Part shown: piece after piece, positions 1 through 10,238 of the stretch
How positions within the stretch are numbered: the stretch's first letter is position 1
Layout: each line of letters starts with the position of its first letter
Assembly: GCA_024138025.1 (NCBI GenBank)
Contig: JAMXBD010002770.1
Location: forward strand, 62,001 to 126,000
Reading direction: 5' to 3'
DNA length: 64,000 bases
DNA from: Combretum micranthum
Lineage: Eukaryota > Streptophyta > Magnoliopsida > Myrtales > Combretaceae
The notes under the pieces: model-generated
The model's input: only the letters and a program-made list of their open reading frames with translations
Told to the model about the DNA's origin: nothing
Database searches by the model: none
Position numbers and translations under genes: made by a program

Positions 1-374
1 TTGTGATTATTGTTTTGTTTCCCTTTCTTGTAGTAGTTGTAGAGTTATTGGATGAATTGAGTTCAATGTTGATCAAATTGTTTGTTCATGCTTGTATAGT
101 TATGAAAGTTATATGTATGTCAGTTTGTGCATGCATGGTTGAAGTGATATGAAGTGTGGGGAAAGTAAGAGAAATGTGTAGAGAAACCTAGATTGGTTTG
201 ATGTGAGTTGAAGTGTTTAATTGTTGAATTCTTGTTTTTAAGTTGATAGGATTGAGTAGTGTATGAGGAGTGAGTATATGAAGTTTGGAAGTGTAGTTGA
301 GGAAGTTTTGAAGTGTTTTAAGATATAATTTCAAAGTTGAAAAACAGGGGATTTGAATTCTCACTTTAAGCTTG

Positions 375-800
375 TTTTTAAAACGTACGCGGCATCGGGG
401 ATTCTATGCCGCCCGTAGAGGCGGTGTAGAAAGCCCACAGAATCGATTTTCCTAACGCCGTTTGCAATGCCGCCGGCTTTTATGCTGAAGATTTGCCAGC
501 GTCTGTTCTTCAGAACGTACACAGGCAATTTGAGTTTCTACACCGTCGACATAGAGGCGGTGTTGATAGTCCACAGAACCAAATTTCTTAAAGCCGACTG
601 AACGTCGCCGGTTTTCACTAGGAAGTCAGCCGGCGTTCTTTCTTCCATATTATACGCTGGCTTCTGGGAATCAACGCCGCCGGCGTAGAATACAAAGGCT
701 GACGGTGTACCCTTGAACGCTGCCAGCGTTGGCAGTGTACATTTTCAGAACATTGAACACCGGCTCAACGCCGCCGGCGTTGAGTACCGGCGTATCCCCT
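375..800. repeat. GC-rich degenerate CCGGCG-motif block
   Basis: Many imperfect copies of GCCGGCG-like words (CGCCGGCGTT, TGCCGCCGG, AGGCGGTGT) spaced roughly 20-40 bp, in otherwise AT-rich DNA. Similar blocks occur in LTR J (10270-10560), in both Athila LTRs and in the Athila spacer. Confidence 0.7.
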
Positions 801-1227
801 GTGCTTTTGAATTTTAAGATTTTTTTCTAAAAATTTTCCAAAGTTGTTATTTGAGCAATTAAGTGTTTATTAAACAATTTGGGATATATTAGGACGTTTA
901 AATGCTTATTCGTGACTTTGTTGTCAATGAATTAGATGTCTTTGATTAATTGTGATATATGGATGTAATATGTGTATATTTGTGATAATGAAATTTAAAC
1001 TTGTTGATTTATTGATTATTGTGACATTTCTATTACAGTTAAGGATTCTTCGGTTAGTTCATCACCGAGAGATCCTAGTTCTATACTAACGGTTCAGGTA
1101 CGCAATAACTTGTTTGATGTTTGCTAGGACCAGACATTTCTAATTTGACCTAAATTGATTCGGCTTAACAATTGAATGAATTGGATGTCTATTACGCTGT
1201 TTAATCTGGTCCGAGGAGCAGCAAACC

Positions 1228-1321
1228 TGTCATGATGCAATGACATGTTAGCTAGGCGCTTAACCAAGTCATGATGCAATGACTTTACCATGATGCAATG
1301 GTACGCTATGATGCAATAGCG
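1228..1321 (+). repeat. Array of four short hairpins with invariant GATGCA loop
   Basis: Four inverted repeats share the loop GATGCA. Stems are TGTCAT/ATGACA (1228-1245), AAGTCAT/ATGACTT (1266-1285), TACCAT/ATGGTA (1286-1303) and CGCTAT/ATAGCG (1304-1321). The last three abut with no spacer. Stem sequences differ but each is fully complementary, which suggests selection for pairing rather than a simple tandem repeat. Confidence 0.85.
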
Positions 1322-1490
1322 ATTCTTTTGTTAAGTGGGTAGCCGATAGGGGGGAATTGTATCTGTGTAACGTTTGCTTAAACTTAGGGGGAAATACATG
1401 ATTTAGTTCAAGGTTTATGGGAACTTGTGAACTAGGTTCATGTTATGGACTGAGTTTAAGTAGAGTCGGGCAACGGCTTTTAAACCCTAG

Positions 1491-1551
1491 ATGAAGCTAT
1501 TATCTTCATGAAATAGATATAGGAGATATAAGTATTCGGACTGCTTATATC
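1491..1551 (+). other. Twin hairpin, LTR0 copy
   Basis: Hairpin 1 is ATGAAG/CTTCAT (1491-1509). Hairpin 2 is GATATAAGTA/TGCTTATATC (1525-1551), 10 pairs with one T.G in the sense strand and a 7-nt loop TTCGGAC. This is the most divergent of ten copies, and it lies about 200 nt from its acceptor-like site instead of about 130. Confidence 0.65.
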
Positions 1552-2888
1552 AACCCCCTGAGCAGCTGCTGTTACTTAGGATCCCTGGATTCCCGAAGTG
1601 TGACTAGGGTTTGAATACCCTCTTGTTGATTTGTGAAAGAAAATGTAATAAAGATAACCACTTGTTCTATGATGCATTACATCAATTAGATGACTTGTTA
1701 TGCATTGGTTATTGTGTACTGGGCCTCTGGCTCACTTTTGCTGCTTTGCAGGTATTGGAGACGAGTATTACGATGACTTGGGCTATCGGTTCGATTTCGA
1801 AAGATTTCTGGACGAGTGGGATGAATAGGATCCGATTACCCGGGACTTTTAGAAGACTTTTTGCTAAGGACAAGCTATGTATAGAAGGCTTGTTAGTTAA
1901 GCCAATTTCTTTTTGTAATGACCTTAAGATCCTTTAGGATTTTCATGTTTTGAGAAAACATGTAATTTTTGTAGTGTCACGTATTGGCACTAAACGATGT
2001 TTATTTGATGTAAATATATGTATAGATTGCTTTTGTTAGCAATCTTGTTTATTTAAAAAGTTCTTTACAAAGTATAGTGATTTGATCAAACAATTTTCAT
2101 AAACTGTTAGTTTTAGGACAACCTTACATAAATGTGAAAACGTTATATGTGGTTGGGGATTCGGTACTCTAAATCTCGGGATTTAGAGGATCGGATCTTT
2201 ACATATATCAAGTGCGATATTAAGTAATTAGTTAACTACACTTATAGATAAGAAACGAATACCTAAAGATAAACTGTTAGGATTATAAATACACAATGAA
2301 AACATAAACTGATGTATAACTCAAGATCTAAACTTCAAATAAATAATTGAATCACACTATTGTTCTAATTATGGTTTTCTTAAGCTATTGGAGCGTAAAA
2401 CAAAAATTGACCTAATGAGTTCAGGAAACCTTAATCGTGGGAGATAAATTCTACAAATAATTAATCACGTAAATATAAAACTCAAAATTTTATTGTTTGA
2501 TAATCTAAGTATTTTGTAGAATCCTACAAACATATTTTTGTACAAAAACTCTCAAATACTAGTTAAATTATATCCGTATAACTTGGTAAATTATCCTAAA
2601 ACTAAGTTCAATAATTAACTATTATTAATATATATATATATATTGAGTGTGTTTTCGACTGCAAGTTGCACCATTAAAGGCTTGGAATGCAACGGAAGGA
2701 GGGAGCCGAAATTTGATCAATAATGCACCCAATTGTCAACCAAAAATCAACCTTATAACCAATCAATGATTGCCAAGTAAGCTCCTCATTAATGACCATG
2801 AAAACAACTGATCAAACAGAGATAAATGAGGAGAAAATTCATAGCAAATTCGTAGAAAACACAGCCACAAGCTTCTCCTTCTTCTCTC

Positions 2889-2896
2889 TATATATA
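2889..2896 (+). promoter_or_regulatory. TATA-like box of LTR J
   Basis: TATATATA after a CT-rich run, at the place where A, D and E carry their TATAAATA-type box. Confidence 0.45.
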
Positions 2897-3364
2897 TACA
2901 CATTTAAAGCTCTTAATGAAGAAACCAACAAACGTTAAACACTCTTAAACTTTCCAGACTAAAACTACTTCTAATTAGCAACCAAAACAACCTAAGAAAA
3001 AACTTTAAACTGCTCAAATCATCCAAGTTCGAACCAGAAGAAAAACTGGTACGAAAAACATTTGAAACGAGTTCAAAGGTGAGTTGATGTAATTCGAATG
3101 GTTTTCTTTTAAATCTAAGGATTAGAACTGACTTCTGATGATCATAGGAATGTAATCAATACAAAAACAAGCTTTGAATTCCATCGGATCGGCTCAACTA
3201 AGGTAAAAATCCGAAACCCCAGTTGTACTATATTAAGATCGAAATCTAAGGATATATGTTTGTAGAAGTGTTAAGAGTTGTTTTATGGCTATATATAAGA
3301 TATAGAAACACTTAGGAATGATTTAGGAATGTTTTTAACATAGAAAATTTAAGAAATATGAATT

Positions 3365-3369
3365 GGATC
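3365..3369. repeat. Target-site duplication of A, left copy (GGATC)
   Basis: GGATC immediately before TGTAAACCCC; repeated at 10239-10243 immediately after the terminal TGACA of A. Confidence 0.92.
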
Positions 3370-6134
3370 TGTAAACCCCCAAATATTTGGAATCAGTTTA
3401 AGCCTAAAAACCCTAAACCGGAAGTCAACCGGAGTTCTAATGGTCAACAAAACCCTAGTTAGACGTAATAGCTTAAGTCCGACACTCCCAAATAAGAAAC
3501 TCGGTGAGGATAAGTAGAAGTTTAAAATGTAGAATAGTGCGGAATTATTTAAGGCAACATAAAAAGATCAGATTAGTGAAACCGCAACTCGTTTCGAACC
3601 CGATCGGACATGATTCTTGAAAAACGTGTCTAGGACCCCGGAATAGTAAAAATATTCCGAATACACCGCTAGACTTGTAAAAATACAAGGTTTTCAAAAA
3701 TATCAATTTCATAATTTTTTAATAAGTAAAAATAACAGGTATCATATTTATACGCGTATTTTCTTACTACCGGTACTTTATTAGTCATATCTACTTTACA
3801 TTACACTATTCATTACTATTCTATACTATTCTTTTATCTCTACTTTTTCTTACACCTACTCTTACACACTCCATAACCTATAATTCTTACTTTTTACTTT
3901 TCCGATAACTTTATTTCACATCTACCTTACATATTACATCTTTTATTTAACAAAAATCAAAAAATAAAACACTCCCTCTCACATCTCTCTATGGCCGGCG
4001 CCCCCTCCCCCATGTACCCCCTCAATTTGTTTTATTTTTCTTTTATTTTTATCATACAAAAATCCCTCTACATTTTCCTACGAATACCCCCTCCTTTTTC
4101 ACTTCTTTCACACATTCACTACCCACAAATTTTATACTAAAGCTCTCTCAAATTTTCCTCTCAAAACTCTCTCCAACTACCATCCCAAAACTCTCTCAAA
4201 ATAATTCCAAAACAACTTCTACCTACAACAAAAACTCATAACCACATACTACTACCAAAATCTCTTTAGGTAACCTCTTCTATTATTTCTTTCTTCTCAT
4301 GTCATGTAACTTTACATGACCATAGTGTGAGTTTCCAAAGACTAAATGTTATGGAAGCTATATGTTCATGTGTTGTTCTTGTTCATGAAAAATCTATTTA
4401 TGTTTATGTTATTATTTTTGTTCATATTATTGTTACTATATCTAAGTATTATTATCTATATATATACATATTCTTTAAGAGCATATAAGCTACTTGCAAT
4501 TTATTTATTTTATGCAAATGCAATTTATTTATTTATTCCGTCGCAATTTATTTATTCCTTGTTAAATTAAGACTAGTCTCTAGTCTTAGACTTGTCCTCA
4601 TCAAGTCAAAACAAATTTTCTTTCTTTCATTTATTTTTTTATTTTGGGATTAGTCTACTTTTAGTCCGAGAGCCTTGAAAAAGCTAAGACTCCAATACTT
4701 GACTTTATTACTTATGTTTTTGCTTGCTATTATTTTCTCATAATTCATGTTCATTTAAATTGTTGTCCAAAGTTTCAAGTTCTAAAAATAAATTGACAAA
4801 AAGGAGATTTTGACACTTAAAAACAAGTTTATGTAAAGTAGAAGATCTATGGTTTAAAACAAAAATAAATTATCTCTTTTCAAGTTACAAGAAAACTACT
4901 AAGATTTAGAAACTATAAAAGTTTCTTAAAAACACTTATTATCCAACTTTGTTTTTATAAAGCAAATAAATTTTATGCAAGGATAATTTCTATGAAAAAC
5001 ATAATATGAGGAAAGAATGAGGAATTTTCAAATGAAAGATTTTTGTAAACAAATAGACAAAGAAATTTATATAGGAAAAATAGTATTAATATAGAAAACA
5101 TAGAAATAAGAAAAGTTATTTGGAAAATATATATATATATATATGTCAACTAAAACATCTTTGGAAAACAAAGGAAACAAAATGTTTTTCAAGAGATTTA
5201 CAAAGAGAATTCATGTAAACTATATTTTTCTAAAAACTCAAAACCGACATGATTTTTTTAGCAACATGAATGGACAACAAAACTTGAGCATGAATGAATA
5301 TGAGCTAAGTAACCATAAAAAGAGAACTTTTCAACTATATAGATAACTAAGTATTTATCAAACAAATTTTGAATTCTTAAACCAAAGTTGTTTTTGCATT
5401 GGAAAATCCGTGGTGAATTTTGTCGCCACTTTTTCAGAGCCTATATGACCTTGTTTGTTAAAAATAATTTTAGAAATGGGTAGGTCTTTTTGAGTAGGTA
5501 GATATTGGTATATTATATGTGCGATTCCGAGTTAAAATGACCAAGTTATGGCCATTTTAAGTTGGAACATTCCTTTAAAAACTTTAATGTTCTTTTGACA
5601 TTGTTTTGTCAAAATTTAAGAAAATCATCAAGAAATACTCATTGTGGGTATTTTCTTTGGCTAGGTGACTCCGAGGAAGGATACCTATATCTCGAAGATT
5701 GTTTCGATTGAGTGGAGTGTGTGAACAGCTCATCCGCATAGAGGAATAGTCGACATGGCATCGTGAGTTTATTTCCGTTAAATGCTATACTTGTTGTGCT
5801 TGTGATTTAGTTGCATTAGAGTTAGGAAAAGGAAAATGGATATGTATGTTAATTAATTCTTTGAAAGAATCCTAAGAATATCGAGGCCGAAATTGATTCA
5901 AAATGTTTGTTTTAGTATAACACTTGCTTTGTATGAAATGCTTTGATCACCTTAAACTTGATAATAATAATGTTATGATATCATAAATAAATGGATTCAT
6001 GCATACCACGAAGTGAGTCACATTGCATTTTGGGTTATTATCCTTGGGTGAGAATGATAGTAAGCTCATGTCGAAAGCAACACTTGGTAGAGGATCCGAA
6101 AGCGATTGCTTGGCAACGTTATGGAAAAATGAAA

Positions 6135-6210
6135 TGCTTGGCGGAAGATCTGAAAGCAAGGCTCAATTCAAGTAGACTTCATGTGCTTGGCGATATTGAT
6201 TGAAAGCATA
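6135..6210 (+). repeat. Short hairpin units in LTR A
   Basis: Two units with TGCTT/AAGCA stems (6135-6158 and around 6182-6210) and a degenerate third upstream. Weaker than the arrays in LTR0, B and Tekay, but at the same LTR position. Confidence 0.5.
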
Positions 6211-6259
6211 ATTTTTTTTTTAAAACTACTTATTTTGAGGTTATGTATCACCAAACCCC

Positions 6260-6309
6260 GAATGGAGGGCGTAAATCCATTCAACATATAGTTCCCGGAA
6301 AACTATATG
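6260..6309 (+). other. Twin hairpin, LTR A copy
   Basis: Hairpin 1 is GAATGGA/TCCATTC (6260-6282). Hairpin 2 is CATATAGTT/AACTATATG with loop CCCGGAA (6285-6309). All 16 pairs are Watson-Crick. The acceptor-like TTTTGCAG lies 135 nt downstream. Confidence 0.85.
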
Positions 6310-6755
6310 CCTTGTTTGCCCACGTGTATGTTGCATCCCATTTGTTTGCTTAATTAACTTGTTTGAAACTTTGTTACAAGAAGTTATTTATGGAAATAAT
6401 TCTCACTAAGCCTGTTAGCTTATACCCCATAGATATCTTTTGCAGTTTCCTATTTATGGTTAAGGCCACGAGGACCCTGCGATCAGGTAATTTCTTTTGG
6501 ATAAAGGAAATTTTAGATGAAGTGTAGTATTAGTATTGATGTACAAATATCCTTGTAATAGATTAGTAATCAAAGGGAAATGACCCTAAGTTGTAAAGAT
6601 TTTGTTATAAGTAATTGAATATTATGAATCCTCTTTTCTTAATTTGTTATTGTACCTTCTTAAGCTTCATAATTCATGTATGGTTCTCTAAAGTTGTGAA
6701 AGTACGCCTTACACTTAATATAAAAGCTTTTGGGAATAACTAAGGTTGTCATACA

Positions 6756-6760
6756 TAAGC
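6756..6760. repeat. Target-site duplication of B, left copy (TAAGC)
   Basis: TAAGC directly before TGTAAACCCCGG; repeated at 10179-10183 directly after the terminal TGACA of B. Confidence 0.93.
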
Positions 6761-7366
6761 TGTAAACCCCGGTATACTTAGTAGTCAGAAACCCCGGGAG
6801 TTGGAATCGAAACCCTAATCTGGTCCAGTTTGAGTCTATTGAGTGAAGCCTAAGAACCCTAAATCCGGCTTTCCTTCGGTTTTTATAATAAAGAATATTA
6901 TGAAGTAAATGAATTTGAATTATTGTTTAAGAGTACATTCTAAACCTTTGAAAGTTTTAAATTCGGGAATTTTCAATTCCGGGCCTTCCCGAGCTCAATT
7001 ACGGAAAAGCGTGCCCTGGACCACGATTCAGAAAAATGTTCCGGAAATATTCATTAGAACCGTAATTTATAAGGATTCCAATCAATTTCGTAATTTTCCG
7101 AGCTATAAAAATTACAGTTATAGCTTTTCCCGTGTTTTGGAACAACCGGTAAAGTAGATGTCTTGTCTACTATTCACAAGTACAACCTACACTACACACT
7201 ACCCATACCCTATTCTTACATCCTTACAACTACTCATTTCAATTTTCTTTTCCAAGAAATTTTGTCTCTTAAATAATTATTACATTTATTACATTTTCAT
7301 TTACTAAATTACAAATATCAAATTTTTAAACACACACACACACACATAAAGTGTGGCCGGCGCGCG

Positions 7367-7381
7367 CCCCCCCCCCCCCCC
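7367..7381. repeat. Poly-C tract
   Basis: Fifteen C after GGCCGGCGCGCG in LTR B. LTR E has a 24-C tract at the matching position. Confidence 0.9.
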
Positions 7382-8044
7382 AGTTTCCCTCTCAATTAAA
7401 TTATTTTTACTTCATTTTTATTAACTAAACCCTAATACACTTAATATATATACTAAATATTCTCTCTCTCTCTTCATTTTCTTCTTGTTTCAAATTTGTA
7501 AAAGAACAAAACCCTCTCCTTTCTCTCTAAGTGATGCCGTGAGCCCCTCTCCCCCATTCCCTCACAACTTCAACTTGTTTTCTTCTCTTTTTCACTTCAA
7601 GACTCCATTGGTATGTTATTTAAGCTTTGTTTCTTCCTACTCTTGTAATGGCAAAGCTATATCTTGTGTGTTTTCTCATTTAATCCCAATGAGCTCATGC
7701 TAGGGACATGAAAACACATGAACAAGAATATCAAGCCATCACAAGACATGGATCTAATGTTTAGATGTGTTTTTGTTAAGATCTCATCTTGTTCATGCAT
7801 GTAAAGTAGTGATCTTGCATATATATTGTTGTTCATGCCATGAGATCCATGATTTATGCATCATACTTAGTAGATCTAAAGTTTAGATACCCACATTGTC
7901 ATTTACATGTATGATCATAGAGTTATTTTTATTTTCATGCATTGATGATCACAAAAATGTAGTCTTGTATATGTATAAGATGTTAGATAGTGGATATTCA
8001 TATATAGAAGGCAAGAACATTGAAAAAGGAAGGACTTTGTCAAA

Positions 8045-8450
8045 TATGAAATGTTGAAAATTCGGATGAAATGGAAACCCTACTTTGAAAACCACCAAAA
8101 TCATTTTTAAACTCATATTTCATAAGAAAAATGAAGGGTATGTGTAATAGGCATGTTGAAGGAATTATTTTCATGAGTTTAGATGAGTTTAGGCATAATA
8201 AAAATAAGAAAACAAGAAGTGAAGTTAGAAGGAAAAATATTGACTTTGGATGTGTAGTCAAATTCGTAATTTTGGGTAATGCCCATATAAACACTTAGTA
8301 TCTAAGTTTAAATTGGATGTTTTATAAGCTAAATGAAGCCCTTAGATAATATATATATTGGAGCTTCAATTTTTAATGCATTAGACAAGTTTTTCCTTAA
8401 GAAAAATGCAAGAAAATGAAATTTGGAAAATTCGGATTTTTACAAAAAGC
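8045..8450 (+). repeat. About 170-bp LTR units, LTR B
   Basis: Anchors AAATTCGGAT or AAATTCGTAA recur near 8056, 8262 and 8431, each followed by AAAATGAAG-type sequence. Three diverged units. Confidence 0.6.
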
Positions 8451-9469
8451 TTGTTTAAAGACATGTTTACCAAAAGAAAAATGGGAATTTTTATGCATGA
8501 ATGAAGGCCATGGTTAATATAGACTTTGAGAACTTATTTTCATTTAGATAACAAGGAGATTACAAGATTAAAAGTTAAAGAAACCCTAAGAAGTGTAAAG
8601 TGGAAGAATAGCCTCTTAGAAATAACCTTTATGAAATTTTCTAACACTTAAGAGTTCATAAGAGTTTATTATCACAAAATCATCATGACCATGCATATAT
8701 TGAGTTCATTACACGGCATTCATGCTAGGAATTCATTTCTATACCATTCATGCATGAATCATCAACTTGGAACATTTCTTATCAAAAGCAAAACGAATTT
8801 TCGGAATTGGAGAAATTGTGGAACAGATCTGGTCCTACTGTTCCGTGGCCTTAATATTTTCAAAACTTAAAAATAATACTTGAAATAGATAGATCTTCGA
8901 AGTAGATAGAGATCGATATAAAATTTGCGAAATTCCGAGTTAAAATGACCAAGTTATGGCCGTTTTAAGTCGGAACTTCCGCAAATAGCGAGAAATCCGA
9001 ATCCATATAGTTAAGATGTATAGCTTGATTTAGTTACATAATGAGAGTCTCATTAGGATTATTCTTGCTTGGTAGGTGATCCCGAGCAGGACGACACTCT
9101 ACCTCCCGACTATTACTACTAGGAAGATTGGCGTCCAATGGCCGAGTGAGTTTTACTTCCACTCTCAATTAATGAATGTGATTGTAATGTAGTGGCACTA
9201 GTGGTGTAGGCAAAGATAAAAAGAAATTGTATATGCATGATGGGGTATAGGGAATTATATATGTTGTTTACTGCTGATATGTGAATTGAACGTAAGGAAT
9301 ATCGAAACCGGGTGTTAAGCTATTGACTGATTAGTTAATATCCTATGATGAATGTCTGCGAACACTTGTTGGTCACTTGAAAGAATTGAATTAACGAATA
9401 TTCAGTTTCAAATGTAAATTGAATCCATTCATATCACGATGGGGTTGGAGCATTCGCATTGGTTGGTTT

Positions 9470-9550
9470 TTCGTGATCCATAAAACGAATATGTTGGTTA
9501 ATCGTGATCCATAAAACGAATTTGTTGGTTAATCATGATCCATAAAATGA
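9470..9550 (+). repeat. Array of three hairpins with invariant GATCCATAAA loop
   Basis: Stems TTCGT/ACGAA (9470-9489), TCGT/ACGA (9502-9519) and TCAT/ATGA (9533-9550) enclose the identical 10-nt loop GATCCATAAA. Unit 3 swaps a G-C pair for A-T on both arms. LTR H has a related but partly unpaired array. Confidence 0.75.
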
Positions 9551-9616
9551 AATATTGTTAGTTGACCGTGAGCTTAAACGGCGTCGTACCGCAGGATTCG
9601 TTAATCTGCTAACCCG

Positions 9617-9665
9617 GGATGGAGGGCGCAAGTCCATCCACATATGATTTCCGGTTGGTCATATG
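9617..9665 (+). other. Twin hairpin, LTR B copy
   Basis: Hairpin 1 is GGATGGA/TCCATCC (9617-9639), a G-C pair replacing the A-T pair of LTR A. Hairpin 2 is CATATGATT/GGTCATATG with loop TCCGGTT (9641-9665), nine pairs including two T.G in the sense strand. The acceptor-like site is 132 nt downstream. Confidence 0.85.
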
Positions 9666-10178
9666 TTTGTTGATCACATTTGTATGGTGCATACACTTGC
9701 TTGAATAATCATGCTTGAATGATTGTATTTAATTGTGTTATGGAAGTTATTACTCACTAAGCTAGTTAGCTTACCCCCATAGTTTTTATCTATTGCAGCA
9801 CGAATTTATATGGCTTAGGCCGAGGCAAGCCACAGCACAGGTACCGGAGATAGGAGTTTCCCGTAGAAGTTTAATCCATTTCTTTTTGTATAGACTTCCA
9901 TTGGAAACTAAGGACTCTGGATGACTGTAATGGACTTGTTATTATTTTGCGGGGGAATGCCCCTTAGATTTGTAAACTATAATTATGTTTTGATTTATTA
10001 TCTATGGCTATTGAATGCCACACTAAACTGTTTAACTCCATTTGTCGAAGTATTCTATTGTCGTAAAGGAACGCTTTACATCTAATTAAGACTCCCGAAG
10101 GGCTCGGGTAGAGAACTCGAGAGTCTTACTTAGTATGTGGCGGGCTGTTACGTTTAGGATACCCTACGGGGCGTGACA

Positions 10179-10238
10179 TAAGCTTTAATATTGAGTGTGG
10201 TGGACTGTCACGTTTGGGGTACCCTTTGGGGCGTGACA
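10179..10238 (+). mobile_element. Solo LTR A, 3' terminal segment
   Basis: Resumes after B with the TAAGC duplication and ends GGGGCGTGACA, matching the end of the D LTR (36340-36395). Followed by the right GGATC. Confidence 0.92.

Larger units (their letters stand above)
1..2203 (+). mobile_element. 3' part of a long Tekay-type LTR (LTR0)
   Basis: Non-coding. The architecture matches the 3' two thirds of the other long LTRs in the window: a GC-rich block (375-800), an array of short hairpins (1228-1321), a twin hairpin (1491-1551) and a splice-acceptor-like TTTGCAG near 1750. The 5' end is outside the window. The 3' end is placed near TTTACA at 2203 because the next LTR's TATA-like box lies about 700 bp further on, the same start-to-TATA distance as in LTRs A and D; no target duplication confirms it. 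The 108-codon reading frame at 1611-1937 has no recognisable domain and is taken as chance. Confidence 0.6.
2204..3369 (+). mobile_element. LTR J, 5' segment (U3/promoter part)
   Basis: AT-rich and non-coding. It holds a TATA-like TATATATA (2889-2896) followed by a 5' UTR-like stretch ending in a donor-like AAG/GTGAG (GT at 3079). J is interrupted at GGATC by solo LTR A and resumes at 10244. The exact 5' end is not confirmed. Confidence 0.55.
3370..6760 (+). mobile_element. Solo LTR A, 5' segment
   Basis: Starts TGTAAACCCCCAAAT and ends (after LTR B) GGGGCGTGACA at 10238, about 3.45 kb without B. A GGATC duplication flanks both ends, so this is a solo LTR. In order it carries the GGCCGGCGCC box (3993), a damaged TATA box (TACGAATA, 4079), a donor-like AG/GTAAC (4270), the conserved motif CCGAGTTAAAATGACC (5521-5567 block), GCTTGG hairpin units (6135-6210), a twin hairpin (6260-6309) and an acceptor-like TTTTGCAG (6445). 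It belongs to the same subfamily as D. No protein is supported; the 74-codon frame at 4346-4570 is AT-rich low complexity. Confidence 0.92.
6761..10178 (+). mobile_element. Solo LTR B (nested in A)
   Basis: 3418 bp from TGTAAACCCCGG to CGGGGCGTGACA with a perfect TAAGC duplication. It lies 55 bp before the end of A and is therefore younger than A. Contents: GGCCGGCGCG box (7355) running into a 15-C tract, a pyrimidine-rich leader, donor-like GT at 7611, about three copies of the 170-bp unit (8045-8450), the conserved motif (8927-8978), a hairpin array (9470-9550), a twin hairpin (9617-9665) and an acceptor-like ATTGCAG (9798). Short frames such as 8040-8294 are LTR sequence without domains. 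Confidence 0.94.

Noticed and set aside
375..800. CpG island promoter of a host gene
   Set aside because: The GC-rich block lies inside an LTR and recurs in other elements; no host exon follows.
1228..1321. CRISPR-like array
   Set aside because: The constant part is a 6-nt loop, spacers are only stem arms, and the sequence is a plant retrotransposon LTR.
1611..1937. 108-codon frame in LTR0
   Set aside because: No recognisable domain and located across the acceptor-like region of an LTR.
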